DNA of 64,000 bases from Chryseobacterium shigense (GTDB taxonomy: Bacteria; Bacteroidota; Bacteroidia; Flavobacteriales; Weeksellaceae). The stretch covers positions 558,001-622,000 of the forward strand of contig NZ_JACHLC010000001.1 of the NCBI RefSeq assembly GCF_014207845.1, written 5' to 3'. Of this stretch, positions 45,372 through 54,597 are shown piece by piece. The notes beneath the pieces are model-generated. The model was not told the origin of the DNA. It made no database searches and saw nothing but the letters and a program-made list of their open reading frames with translations. Every line of letters starts with the position of its first letter. The first letter of the stretch is position 1. Both the position numbers and the translations under genes were made by a program.

Positions 45372-46331
45372 ATGAAAGTTTTAGCAAACGACGGTCTGGA
45401 TCAATCTGGAATTGATGCTCTGGCTGAGAAAGGTTTTGAAGTGATTACTGCAAAAGTTCCGCAGGAGTTTTTGGTGGATTACATTAATGAACATAAAATC
45501 CGTGCCCTGTTGGTAAGAAGTGCCACACAGGTGAGAAAAGATATTATTGACGGATGCCCGACTATTGAGATCATCGGAAGAGGCGGTGTAGGAATGGATA
45601 ATATTGATGTGGATTATGCAAGAGAAAAAGGAATTCATGTGATCAATACACCTTCTGCGTCTTCAGAATCGGTTGCTGAACTTGTTTTTGCCCATTTGTT
45701 TTCAGGAGCAAGATTCCTTCAGGATTCAAACAGAAAAATGCCTTTAGTAGGAGATACAGAGTTTGCCGGTCTTAAAAAAGCCTATACTGCCGGTATTGAA
45801 CTGAGAGGTAAAACCATTGGGATCGTTGGAATGGGAAGAATAGGACAGGAGGTTGCAAGAATTGCCCTTGGATTAGGAATGAGAGTGGTTGCAGCGGATA
45901 ATAATGTAGGGAGAGCAAGCATCAAAGTGAAATTCTACAACAATCAGTTCATTAATGTAGACATTGAAACTGAACCGCTTCAGGATGTATTGAAGCATTC
46001 AGATTTCATTACGCTGCATGTTCCGGCTCAGAAAGACGGATATATGATCGGGAAAAATGAATTTGATATTATGAAAGACGGTGTAGCTATCGTAAACTGT
46101 TCAAGAGGAGGTGTTATTGACGAGTCAGCTTTAATTGATGCATTGGATTCCGGTAAAGTGAAATTTGCAGGACTGGATGTTTTCATCAATGAGCCTACGC
46201 CTTCCAAAGAAATACTGAACCATTCAAAAATCTCTCTGACCCCACATACAGGAGCTTCCACGTTAGAGGCTCAGGACAGGATCGGGCTTTCTTTGGCAGA
46301 CCAGATATCAAGTATTTTACAGATTCAGTAA
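45372..46331 (+). CDS. serA: D-2-hydroxyacid dehydrogenase, phosphoglycerate dehydrogenase type
   Basis: 319 residues. The substrate domain has GRGGVGMDNIDVDYA; the NAD domain has GIVGMGRIGQEVARIA. The catalytic Arg is in VNCSRGGVIDES, and the Glu and His are in INEPTP and PHTGAST. No ACT domain, so it is the short form found in Bacteroidota, which starts serine synthesis from 3-phosphoglycerate. The serC partner is not in the window, so another 2-hydroxyacid substrate remains possible. Confidence 0.85.
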   Translation: MKVLANDGLDQSGIDALAEKGFEVITAKVPQEFLVDYINEHKIRALLVRSATQVRKDIIDGCPTIEIIGRGGVGMDNIDVDYAREKGIHVINTPSASSESVAELVFAHLFSGARFLQDSNRKMPLVGDTEFAGLKKAYTAGIELRGKTIGIVGMGRIGQEVARIALGLGMRVVAADNNVGRASIKVKFYNNQFINVDIETEPLQDVLKHSDFITLHVPAQKDGYMIGKNEFDIMKDGVAIVNCSRGGVIDESALIDALDSGKVKFAGLDVFINEPTPSKEILNHSKISLTPHTGASTLEAQDRIGLSLADQISSILQIQ

Positions 46332-46349
46332 TAGCTAAAAGATAAAAAT

Positions 46350-46381
46350 AAAAAGCACCTGTTTGAGGTGCTTTGTTTTTT
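46350..46381 (+). terminator. serA terminator (also facing mscL)
   Basis: AAAGCACC / GGTGCTTT with a 7-base loop, followed by GTTTTTT. It ends at the convergent mscL stop. Confidence 0.78.
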
Positions 46382-46820
46382 ATATATTGTTTTTACTTTT
46401 AAGAAGATCTCTGATTTCTGTAAGCAATTGCTGGTCTGCAGTAGGTCCGGCAGGAGCTTCGGCTTCGGCCTTTTTCATTTTGTTAATCATTCTTACCATA
46501 ATAAAAACTACCAGGGCAAGCAATAAAAAGTTAATGCCTACTGTAAGGAAATTTCCATAAGCAAAAATACTTGCTCCGTCTACTTTTTTTGCATTCTCTA
46601 ACACCATACCTGGCTTTACACCATTGTTAGGGTCAGAAAGAACAAGGTACAGACTGCTGAAATCCGGCTTACCTATAACTGCTCCCACCAAAGGCATAAT
46701 AAGGTCGTCCACAACACTCGTTACTATTTTCCCGAATGCTCCTCCAATGATAACCCCTACAGCCAGATCGAAAGCATTGCCCTTAATGGCAAATTCTTTA
46801 AACTCTTTAACAAATCCCAT
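46380..46820 (-). CDS. mscL: Large-conductance mechanosensitive channel
   Basis: 146 residues. Opening MGFVKEFKEFAIKGNAFDLAVGVIIGGAFGKIVTSVVDDLIMPLVG is the MscL first helix with its pore Gly/Ala pattern. A periplasmic loop follows, then a second helix (NFLLLALVVFIMVRMINKM) and a charged C-terminal helix. It opens under membrane tension to release solutes in osmotic downshock. Monocistronic, convergent with serA. Confidence 0.95.
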   Translation of the reverse strand: MGFVKEFKEFAIKGNAFDLAVGVIIGGAFGKIVTSVVDDLIMPLVGAVIGKPDFSSLYLVLSDPNNGVKPGMVLENAKKVDGASIFAYGNFLTVGINFLLLALVVFIMVRMINKMKKAEAEAPAGPTADQQLLTEIRDLLKSKNNI

Positions 46821-47046
46821 AATTTATATTTTTTTAATTAGTATACACACGCAAAAATATAATTAAAAAATGTAAAAAACATTACTTTTTAGAGTTTTTT
46901 AGTCCATAATTGATCAATTACTAGCAGTAATTAATTAGATATTTTCATAAAATTTTCTATTTTGATTAATATTTTATTGTTGTAATGATTTACTGTAATC
47001 TGTCAAAGAAAACTTTCGTAATTTGGTTAAAAGTTTACATTGTCTT

Positions 47047-48546
47047 ATGAAAATTTTTACCGCAGAACAAATACGTCATTGGGATCAGTTTACAATATCC
47101 AGCGAACCTGTTTCATCAATACAGTTAATGGAAAGAGCATCAGAAGCATTGGCCGGCTGGATCTCTGAAAATTGTAAGAATTACAGGAAATTTACTGTTT
47201 TTTGTGGGAACGGAAATAATGGTGGTGACGGTTTTGCTGTTGCAAGAATACTTTATTTAAAAGGTTTTGATGTAGATGTTTTCATCAAAGATTTAAAATC
47301 AAAGTTTTCAGAAGACGGTGCGGCAAATTTTAAAAAATTAAGGGATTTTTCAGGAATATCTGTAAAAGAATTCAAAGATATAGATCAGAATAATTTTGAC
47401 AATAAAACCGTGATCATCGATGCACTCTTTGGAACAGGCTTATCAAGGAATATAGAAGGCGAATACAAGGAAATCATTGATAAGTTAAATGCCAGAAACA
47501 ATGTAAAGATCTCGGTGGATCTTCCTTCCGGCCTTTTTGCTGACAGTATTTTACAGGAAGATTCCACTGTCTTTAAAGTAGATTATACCTTAAGTTTTCA
47601 GTCCTGGAAAAAAGCTTTTTTGCATCCTGAAACGGGTCCGTATGCCGGAAAAGTAATTATTTTAAACATTGATTTGAATAAAGAATATGCTTCCGATACA
47701 GAAACCAATGATTTCGTTATTGATGATTCCGTTATTGAACATATTTTTAAACCAAGATCAGAATTTTCCCATAAAGGAACCTATGGCAAAGTAACACTTG
47801 CAGCCGGAAGTTACGGAAAAATAGGAGCTGCGGTACTTTCTGCAAGAGCTGCTCTGAAAACAGGAACCGGACTCACTTTTACTCTTGCTCCCAAATGCGG
47901 ATATGAAATTCTTCAAACCTCATGCCCGGAAGCTATGTTTATTGAAGGAGGAGAAAATCATATTCACCGTTTTGAGATTGAAAAAGATTCTGTTGCCGGA
48001 ATAGGACCAGGCTTAGGAACCGACACGGGAACACAAAAGGCGCTTATACAATTTTTAAAAGACTACACGAAACCTCTGGTTCTGGATGCCGATGCATTAA
48101 ATATATTAGCTCAGGACAAAGAAAACATAAAGCTGATCCCTGAAAAATCAATAATAACTCCGCATCCTAAAGAATTTGAACGTCTTTTCGGAAAACAGGA
48201 AAACTCTTTCCAAAGACTTGAGCTGGCAAGAAATAAAGCAAAAGAATTTCAAATCTATATCGTTCTGAAAGATCATCATACACAGGTAGTTACACCTGAA
48301 GGCAGGGTTTATTATAACATTACAGGGAATTCCGGCCTGGCAAAAGGAGGAAGCGGTGATATTCTTACCGGTATTATCACATCACTTGTTGCCCAAAAAT
48401 ATTCTGAAGAGCAGGCTGCCATTTTGGGAATCTGGCTTCATGGAAAAGCTGCTGATTTTGCTGCTGAAAAATATTCCAGGGAATCCATGCTCCCAACAGA
48501 TGTTATCAATGAACTGGGAAATGTATTTAAAATTCTGGAAAAATAA
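47047..48546 (+). CDS. nnr: Bifunctional NAD(P)H-hydrate epimerase and ADP-dependent NAD(P)H-hydrate dehydratase
   Basis: 499 residues from ATG 47047 (MKIFTAEQIRHWD). A TTG-started extension from 47023 is less likely. The N-terminal YjeF-type epimerase domain has VFCGNGNNGGDGFAVARIL; the C-terminal ribokinase-like dehydratase domain has KGTYGKVTLAAGSYGKIGAAVLS, LDADALNIL, TPHPKEFERLFG and GLAKGGSGDILTGII. Together they repair damaged, hydrated NADH and NADPH. Normal fused length. Monocistronic. Confidence 0.94.
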   Translation: MKIFTAEQIRHWDQFTISSEPVSSIQLMERASEALAGWISENCKNYRKFTVFCGNGNNGGDGFAVARILYLKGFDVDVFIKDLKSKFSEDGAANFKKLRDFSGISVKEFKDIDQNNFDNKTVIIDALFGTGLSRNIEGEYKEIIDKLNARNNVKISVDLPSGLFADSILQEDSTVFKVDYTLSFQSWKKAFLHPETGPYAGKVIILNIDLNKEYASDTETNDFVIDDSVIEHIFKPRSEFSHKGTYGKVTLAAGSYGKIGAAVLSARAALKTGTGLTFTLAPKCGYEILQTSCPEAMFIEGGENHIHRFEIEKDSVAGIGPGLGTDTGTQKALIQFLKDYTKPLVLDADALNILAQDKENIKLIPEKSIITPHPKEFERLFGKQENSFQRLELARNKAKEFQIYIVLKDHHTQVVTPEGRVYYNITGNSGLAKGGSGDILTGIITSLVAQKYSEEQAAILGIWLHGKAADFAAEKYSRESMLPTDVINELGNVFKILEK

Positions 48547-48869
48547 ATTTTCAGAGCCTAATTTCATTTTGAATATTTTTCGCAGGGTTCATATTCCCTG
48601 AATTTTCCTGATTCAGTTCTGCAAAATAAAGTTTAAGTGGTATATCAAATCTATGAAAGTGTAATATTTTATACTTTTTACATCTTTGTTTTTTCTGTTT
48701 TTTAATTCTGATTATTAATTGGTTATGACTTTGTCATGTTTTTGTAATATTGGTTTTTTTGGAACAATTGATCCTGATAATCCAAATTTGCATTCTACTT
48801 TTAAACACAACACAGATGAAAAACACACTTTTACATTTTCCTTCAATCACTCAACCATAAGCTAGGAAT

Positions 48870-48936
48870 ATTATACCAATCCGGTATAATACTCTTACCT
48901 GCCCTTGTTACCAATTTCATCATGAGGTAACAAGGG
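48870..48936 (+). other. Two hairpins in the long 5' region of a surface-protein gene
   Basis: ATTATACC / GGTATAAT (48870-48877, 48883-48890) and CCCTTGTTACC / GGTAACAAGGG (48902-48912, 48926-48936) follow each other 54 bases before ATG 48990. Neither is followed by a T run, so they look more like structured leader than terminator. The rest of the 443-base spacer is AT-rich with no gene seen. Confidence 0.55.
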
Positions 48937-48989
48937 TTCATTTAAAACATGATGATTCTAAAAACACAATTAATTAAAAACATTCAAAG

Positions 48990-50441
48990 ATGAAAAACAG
49001 AATTTCGGTAATGGCATTACCCGCTTTATTATTTTTTGCACAAAGTGCATTCGGGCAGGTTGGAGTGAGTACTCCCGATCCAAAAGCAACATTAGATGTG
49101 GCAGCAGTTCCTGCTGATCTTACAAAAACAGATGGTATCATTGCACCAAGGCTTACAGCAGACCAGGTAAAAGCAAAAGATAATATTTATGGTGCGGCAC
49201 AAACAGGAAGTATTGTATATGTTACACAGGCATTAACGACAGTTCTACCTACAGGTGCAAAATCAGCTAACTTAACGGCACCGGGATATTATTATTTTGA
49301 TGGTACAATCTGGCAGGTTTTAAATACCAGTGTTGGTATCTGGAACCAGAAAGGAACCACCAATACTGTTGCCCATACATCTGCTGAGAATGTTTGGAGG
49401 GGCGGAAGTGTAGCTGTAGGAGAAGATATTGGGAATTCAGCGGTTAAATTTGCTGTTACTAACAGGATTACGGATGGGAGTACAACAAATTCATCAGGAA
49501 TTGGAGCGGTAGAATATAGCAATGGTCCGGGGCAGAAAAGTGCAATATATGGCCTTCTTGAAGATACTGCGTCATCAGGTACCAGTGTAAATCTAGGTAT
49601 GATGAGTACTGTAAATGACAAATCAACAACTCTGTCAAGAGGAAATGCCGGTTTATTTTCCTATAGTTTGATTGGTTCAAAGGATAATTCATCATCATTG
49701 ATCACTGGTGTAACGAGTAATCTTTTTCTTTATTCAACAGGTACTCTTTTAGCCGGAAATGTTTATGGTACTACATCGTATGCTGGTGGGACCGCTGCTG
49801 CTGGCTCTAATAACACAGGAGATATCTCCGTAAATAATCTCCGTGGGGTAGATGCAACTGCAGCACCTTATACGGTAAGCGGCCACAACTTTACATCACC
49901 AATGACCATAGGGGGACAAATGGAAGTAAGCCTGCAAGGAGGCGGAACATCAGATCTTGTCTCTGTTTATGGAGCTAATGCATCAATTAATACCACAATG
50001 GCAGGAGGTAATTTAAAAGTTACAAATGCAATGGCTGCATTAAGATCTTATACGGGCTTTGGCTCAACGGGTACTTATGATGTTAACAAATTATACGGGT
50101 TATTTGTTGATGTGGCAGAAACAGGAAGTGCAAGTAAAAGATTAGGTAATTCATATGGTATTTTTATCAGCCGTTACCGTTTTGCAGGAGACACAGCTAG
50201 CAATGCCTATAACCTATACTCTCAGGGAGCAGACACAAAAAATTATTTCCAGGGAAGAGTAGGTGTGGGAATCAATACTCCTGGCGCTCAGCTGCATATT
50301 GTAAAGCAGGCTACGGACCTTACGCCGGCTATTATTGCAGGATGCAATGAATATACGGACAATGCAGATGCAATTTCGAATGGTTTACCGCAAGGTGCCC
50401 TGTACAGAACCGGAGATGTATTAAAAGTAGTACACCCGTAA
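48990..50441 (+). CDS. Secreted surface protein with a VGVSTPDPKATLDV start
   Basis: 483 residues. A signal peptide (about 1-22, ending FGQ) is followed by the VGxxTPxPxATLDV block that opens many Bacteroidota surface proteins, including the one at 56909. The body is Gly/Thr/Ser/Asn-rich and looks beta-helical (repeated GN, GT and SYGIF-like turns). The end AISNGLPQGALYRTGDVLKVVHP recurs in related proteins. No type IX secretion C-terminal domain is apparent. Function unknown; adhesin-like structure is an inference. Confidence 0.75.
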   Translation: MKNRISVMALPALLFFAQSAFGQVGVSTPDPKATLDVAAVPADLTKTDGIIAPRLTADQVKAKDNIYGAAQTGSIVYVTQALTTVLPTGAKSANLTAPGYYYFDGTIWQVLNTSVGIWNQKGTTNTVAHTSAENVWRGGSVAVGEDIGNSAVKFAVTNRITDGSTTNSSGIGAVEYSNGPGQKSAIYGLLEDTASSGTSVNLGMMSTVNDKSTTLSRGNAGLFSYSLIGSKDNSSSLITGVTSNLFLYSTGTLLAGNVYGTTSYAGGTAAAGSNNTGDISVNNLRGVDATAAPYTVSGHNFTSPMTIGGQMEVSLQGGGTSDLVSVYGANASINTTMAGGNLKVTNAMAALRSYTGFGSTGTYDVNKLYGLFVDVAETGSASKRLGNSYGIFISRYRFAGDTASNAYNLYSQGADTKNYFQGRVGVGINTPGAQLHIVKQATDLTPAIIAGCNEYTDNADAISNGLPQGALYRTGDVLKVVHP

Positions 50442-50501
50442 AACTTCATAAGTTAGATTCATAAGAATCTGATGAATGAAACAACAGATAATTGATAAGA
50501 T

Positions 50502-50586
50502 AGTTTTACCCTCTAACCTAACCATTTCAAAGTGTATTTTAAATTTTAACACTGTACCCCTTCAAAATCAGGTTAGAGGTAAAACT
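50502..50586. other. Long hairpin element in the spacer before lgt
   Basis: AGTTTTACCCTCTAACCT (50502-50519) and AGGTTAGAGGTAAAACT (50570-50586) are reverse complements except for one bulged C, enclosing 50 bases that hold a smaller AGTGT/ACACT stem. An 86-codon frame (50476-50736) runs across it, but its composition (MKQQIIDKIVLPSN...) suggests nothing known. Could be a structured RNA or a small repeat. Confidence 0.45.
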
Positions 50587-50816
50587 TTTAAAAAGATTTA
50601 TAAAATAAATACTTTAATGTCTGAATTTAAAGTTTTACAATGTCTGCCGCAGAAATGGGGCAGTTTTTATTATAATAAGAATGAAATGACTGTAGTTTAT
50701 AAGCCTGAAACATGTTGCCGGCTTCTGCGGGAATAGTTTTTATCTTATTTCCTCTTTTTATATATTTTGGTTTTCATCCCTGGAATGTTGAGACTGTCAG
50801 AGCCCGGACTAATGAA

Positions 50817-50862
50817 TAAAAAAGCGTTTCAGAGTTGAATTCTGAAACGCTTTAATTTTTTT
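50817..50862. terminator. Bidirectional terminator before the lgt 3' end
   Basis: AAAGCGTTTCAGA / TCTGAAACGCTTT, thirteen pairs with a 7-base loop; A run on the left and T-rich tail on the right serve both strands. Confidence 0.83.
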
Positions 50863-50875
50863 CTATGGTTGGTAA

Positions 50876-52144
50876 TTATTCAGGTTTTTCGTTTTCTGCC
50901 TGGGTAATTTTAAACTTTTTTGAAATAATCATAATAACAACTCCGGCAATCATAAACGGAATGGAAAGTACCTGTCCCGTATTCAGGCCGCCGATGTGAA
51001 TAAACTCATCTCCCTGAGGCTCTTTCAGGAATTCAACAAAGAACCTGATTGCCCAAAGGATAATGAAAAACAGCCCAAACAGCCATCCCTGCTGGTATTT
51101 TTTATTGGTTGTTCTGTATAGAATCCATAATAAAATGAAAAGACATACATATCCGATGGCTTCGAGAAGCTGCCCCGGATAGCGCGGAACGGTTGGACCG
51201 TATTCACTGCTTTGCTGTGGGAAAAGTATAGCAAGAGGAGAGTTCGGGTCAACGGCTTTTCCTACAATTTCAGAGTTGAAGAAATTCCCCAGTCTTACAA
51301 ATGCGCCACCTAAAGCAACCACAATTCCAAGTCTGTCATACACCCAGAAAGGATTTTTCTTAATGATCTTAAATGAATAATATAAAGTGGTGAAAATCAA
51401 GGCTATCGTTGCGCCATGACTTGCAAGTCCTGCAAAACCTGTAAATTTAATTCCGTTTTTAGTGCTTATCGGTAAAAATACACTCCAGAAATCCTCTTTA
51501 AACAGTTCAGGCTGATAAAAAATAACGTGGCCTAATCTCGCTCCCAGGATAGTTCCGATTAATGTCCAGGTAAAAAGCGGTTCCAGGTATTTCTGGTTTA
51601 CATTGTCAATTTTAAAGATCTTCGACATTAAAAGATAACCAAAACCGAAAGCAAAAACAAACATCAAGCTGTAGAAATGCAATGTGCTTGACCATATTTT
51701 AATACCTTTTGCAGGGTCCCAGATTTTAAAAGAAGTCTCCAGTGTTACACTATCAGTACCGTTAATAGGTTTTGCTGTTTTTACAGCATATTTGAAACTG
51801 CTGATGTTTTCCTTGGTAGGAGAGCTGTCAACTATTTTAAAATTTTTATCAAAAAACTGATAGTGAAGCCCTTTGTATTTATCTAAAGTGTTAACACTGT
51901 AATTAAAGTAGGCCGGTTCAAAATTCGATTCATTCAGGATAACCAAAACATTGCTGTCCGTAGTTTTGTCCGGAAAAGCATTCAGGTCACCTATTTCTGT
52001 GGTAGAGTAGATCTTTACCGGGACACTGCCTCCATTTACTTTAAGAGTACCGTCCGATAAGCCTCCGGGGTAATTCTGTGCGAAAGCAGATTGTGTAATA
52101 AATGCAAATACGATGAGGTAAATTCTGAAAATTAGATTACTCAT
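50876..52144 (-). CDS. lgt: Prolipoprotein diacylglyceryl transferase with an N-terminal extension
   Basis: 422 residues, against about 270-300 for most Lgt. Residues 1-22 are a signal or anchor; about 23-150 form an extracytoplasmic beta-rich domain of unknown role. Then comes the Lgt core with about seven helices, the essential His in SHGATI (243) and the signature GGAFVRLGNFFNSEIVG (280-295). It adds diacylglycerol to the lipobox Cys of prolipoproteins, the first step of lipoprotein maturation. Follows yidD by 21 bases. Confidence 0.92.
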   Translation of the reverse strand: MSNLIFRIYLIVFAFITQSAFAQNYPGGLSDGTLKVNGGSVPVKIYSTTEIGDLNAFPDKTTDSNVLVILNESNFEPAYFNYSVNTLDKYKGLHYQFFDKNFKIVDSSPTKENISSFKYAVKTAKPINGTDSVTLETSFKIWDPAKGIKIWSSTLHFYSLMFVFAFGFGYLLMSKIFKIDNVNQKYLEPLFTWTLIGTILGARLGHVIFYQPELFKEDFWSVFLPISTKNGIKFTGFAGLASHGATIALIFTTLYYSFKIIKKNPFWVYDRLGIVVALGGAFVRLGNFFNSEIVGKAVDPNSPLAILFPQQSSEYGPTVPRYPGQLLEAIGYVCLFILLWILYRTTNKKYQQGWLFGLFFIILWAIRFFVEFLKEPQGDEFIHIGGLNTGQVLSIPFMIAGVVIMIISKKFKITQAENEKPE

Positions 52145-52165
52145 TTCTATTAATTTAATAGTTTG

Positions 52166-52417
52166 TTACTGATTTAATTTTTTCGGTGGAACAGGGTCGT
52201 AACCGCTGCCTCCCCAGGGATGGCATTTTGAAATTCTTTTTATTCCCATCCGCAATCCCCTGAATATGCCATGTACCTGAAGGGCTTCCACCATATAATG
52301 GGAACAGGTAGGTTCGTAACGGCAGTTTTTGGGAAGTAGGGGCGAAATAAACCATTGGTAAAATTTGATCAAAATTACCAAAGGAAAACTGATGATTTTA
52401 TTGAATGTAAGTTTCAA
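52166..52417 (-). CDS. yidD: Membrane protein insertion efficiency factor YidD
   Basis: 83 residues. The family pattern is complete: [33 protein letters not shown], and [13 protein letters not shown] at the C-terminus, with three conserved Cys. YidD helps YidC-dependent insertion at the inner membrane. Length is normal. It is co-directional with lgt, 21 bases upstream of it, so the two envelope-biogenesis genes share a transcript. Confidence 0.92.
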   Translation of the reverse strand: MKLTFNKIISFPLVILIKFYQWFISPLLPKNCRYEPTCSHYMVEALQVHGIFRGLRMGIKRISKCHPWGGSGYDPVPPKKLNQ

Positions 52418-52455
52418 AACAATGCAAAAATAGGGTAAAAAAATTAAAATTAGTT

Positions 52456-52463
52456 TAATTTTG
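52456..52463 (+). promoter_or_regulatory. Promoter -7 box of rarA
   Basis: TAATTTTG fits TAnnTTTG, 55 bases before the TTG start of rarA. Confidence 0.4.
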
Positions 52464-52518
52464 TTATAAGTTTCAGGGATCAGAAACCTGAATCCATTTA
52501 CCCAAAAAATAAATTATC

Positions 52519-53796
52519 TTGAGCCAAAATATACCATTAGCCGAAAAATTAAGACCTAAAACCCTTGACGAAGTTCTTGGCCAGGAACATCTTACCGGTG
52601 AAAAAGGCACGATCAGGAAAATGATCGAGAATAATACATTGAATTCCCTTATTTTCTGGGGCCCTCCCGGTACCGGAAAAACAACGCTGGCTGAAATCAT
52701 TTCTGAAAAATCCGGCAGGAAGTTTTATAAGCTTTCGGCAGTTTCTTCAGGGGTGAAAGATGTACGTGATGTAATTGAAGACGCTAAAAAGCAAAACCTG
52801 TTTTCAGGAAAGTCTCCCATTTTATTCATAGATGAGATCCACAGGTTCAATAAATCCCAGCAGGATTCATTATTGCATGCTGTTGAGAAAGGATGGATCG
52901 TATTAATTGGCGCTACTACGGAAAATCCAAGTTTTGAAGTGGTGTCCGCACTTTTGTCAAGAAGCCAGGTGTATGTTTTAAAAGCCTTAAGTTATGAAAA
53001 ACTTGAAGAACTTATAGATATTGCCTTACAGAGCTACAATAAAGATGAGGGAACCGGTTTTAAGATCATAGAAAAAGAAGCTTTCATACAGTATTCGGGT
53101 GGAGATGCCAGAAAGCTGATCAATTCTGTAGAGCTTGTTCTCAACCAGTACAGGAATTCAGACACAAAAGAGATCAGTAATGCAGATGTTCTGGCTGTTC
53201 TGCAGGAAACGATGGCGCTCTATGATAAAAACGGTGAGCAGCATTATGATATTATCTCTGCTTTTATAAAATCCATGCGTGGCGGTGACCCGAACGGTGC
53301 CGTTTACTGGCTGGCAAGAATGATTGCGGGTGGGGAAGATATCAAGTTTATCGCGCGAAGGATGCTTATTCTAGCTGCTGAAGATATAGGATTGGCCAAT
53401 CCGAACGCTTTGGTGATTGCAAACAACTGTTTCCAGGCAATTAATGTGATCGGGAATCCGGAAGCAAGGATTATTTTGAGTGAAACAGCCGTTTATCTTG
53501 CCGTGTCCCCTAAAAGCAATTCTACTTACATGGCTATTAATGATGCACTGGCTCTTGTAAAGCAAACCGGAAATCTCCCTGTGCCCCTGCATTTGAGAAA
53601 TGCACCAACCAAGCTTATGAAAGACCTTGATTATGGTAAAGAATATAAATATGCTCATTCCTATGAAGGAAATTTTGTAGAACAGGACTTTTTGCCTGAG
53701 GAAATCAGGAATGCAAAGCTTTACCAGCCGGGGGACAATGCTACGGAAAAGAAAATCTACGAAGAACTTAAGAAAAAATGGAATGACAGATATTGA
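52519..53796 (+). CDS. rarA: Replication-associated recombination protein A (AAA+ ATPase)
   Basis: 425 residues. AAA+ core with Walker A GPPGTGKTT (about 49-57), Walker B LFIDEIHRFNKSQQD and sensor GATTENPSFEV, followed by the MgsA/RarA C-terminal helical region (MRGGDPNGAVYWLARM and AAEDIGLANP). It acts on stalled replication forks with RecA. The start is a TTG at 52519: an in-frame TAA lies 9 bases upstream, and the family begins with this PLAEKLRPKTLDEVLGQ stretch. Confidence 0.94.
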   Translation: MSQNIPLAEKLRPKTLDEVLGQEHLTGEKGTIRKMIENNTLNSLIFWGPPGTGKTTLAEIISEKSGRKFYKLSAVSSGVKDVRDVIEDAKKQNLFSGKSPILFIDEIHRFNKSQQDSLLHAVEKGWIVLIGATTENPSFEVVSALLSRSQVYVLKALSYEKLEELIDIALQSYNKDEGTGFKIIEKEAFIQYSGGDARKLINSVELVLNQYRNSDTKEISNADVLAVLQETMALYDKNGEQHYDIISAFIKSMRGGDPNGAVYWLARMIAGGEDIKFIARRMLILAAEDIGLANPNALVIANNCFQAINVIGNPEARIILSETAVYLAVSPKSNSTYMAINDALALVKQTGNLPVPLHLRNAPTKLMKDLDYGKEYKYAHSYEGNFVEQDFLPEEIRNAKLYQPGDNATEKKIYEELKKKWNDRY

Positions 53797-53802
53797 AAAA
53801 AC

Positions 53803-53833
53803 AAAAAGGATACTTCAAAAGTATCCTTTTTTA
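53803..53833. terminator. Bidirectional terminator after rarA
   Basis: AAAAGGATACTT / AAGTATCCTTTT, twelve pairs with loop CAA, A and T runs on both sides. Confidence 0.87.
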
Positions 53834-53854
53834 TTGTATAATTTTATGTATTGC

Positions 53855-54295
53855 CTATTTTAATGCGCTTGTGCTCAGGAATACTGTTTTTCTTCCGTTG
53901 TTGTCCTTCACTTCCACATTTCCCATCATATCACCGTAGATCTTTGTACTGCTGTCAGAAAACTCATAGCCTTCAATAATTACCGGTGTGTTTTCAGGCA
54001 CTCCGTACTGTGAGTTTAGTTGGGCTAAAGAAATTACATCCAGGCCTTCATAGCCATTTTTGATTTTAAATTCTGTCAGGCCTTTTTCTGCAATGAAGCC
54101 GTATTTTTTTAAACCCTGAGGCAAACTTGCCGGGCTTTTATAAATGCTCGAACTCTGAACGATGGCTTTTCTTGCATTGAACATGCCTACTGTTCCTACA
54201 GCATCATTCGCTACTGCAAACTTTACAGAAGGATTTTTCTGGGCAGATAATGCTACAGATGATAAAATTAAAAAAGAATAGATTATTTTTTTCAT
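53855..54295 (-). CDS. Secreted protein of unknown function
   Basis: 146 residues with signal peptide MKKIIYSFLILSSVALSAQ. The body is a small mixed domain (GLTEFKIKNGYEGLDVISLAQLNSQYGVPENTPVIIEGYEFSDSSTKIYGDMMGNVEVKD...) with no motif I recognise. The segment reading PVIIEGYE resembles the end of TonB-linked or carboxypeptidase-like plug domains, but this is weak. Monocistronic, convergent with rarA. Confidence 0.65.
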   Translation of the reverse strand: MKKIIYSFLILSSVALSAQKNPSVKFAVANDAVGTVGMFNARKAIVQSSSIYKSPASLPQGLKKYGFIAEKGLTEFKIKNGYEGLDVISLAQLNSQYGVPENTPVIIEGYEFSDSSTKIYGDMMGNVEVKDNNGRKTVFLSTSALK

Positions 54296-54420
54296 AACCG
54301 GATTATGTAACTGTTAAAAACTGGATAAATATAATTAATTTTTATAAAATGTGAATGAATTTTTATGATATTTTAAATATTCTTTGAAAATAATAGTTTT
54401 TTAGAAAATGATTTGATATG

Positions 54421-54592
54421 CAGAGGGAAGCTTGAAGAGGGAAGACAGAAAGGATAACTGGCCATCAAAATTGATTTTCAATAACTTTACTGATTTTGAA
54501 TTTAATATCAGTTATCACAAATAATTTAATGATTGAACTACAGTTAAATTATCGTAGAATATTTCTTCCTTCTTCCCGCCTCCCTCTTCCTT
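54421..54592. repeat. Purine-rich repeat pair in inverted orientation
   Basis: A GAGGGAAG-type stretch (54421-54454) and its inverted counterpart with TCTTCCC and CCCTCTTCC (54563-54592) bracket about 108 AT-rich bases with no gene. Same units as at 23117-23160. Lies in the 302-base spacer between two minus-strand genes. Confidence 0.5.
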
Positions 54593-54597
54593 AAACT

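Noticed and set aside
47023..47046. TTG-started extension of nnr
   Set aside because: The conserved epimerase start is at ATG 47047, and the extension overlaps the likely promoter.
50476..50736. 86-codon frame as a protein gene
   Set aside because: No recognisable domain, no promoter or start context, and it runs across a long hairpin; listed only as part of the hairpin element.
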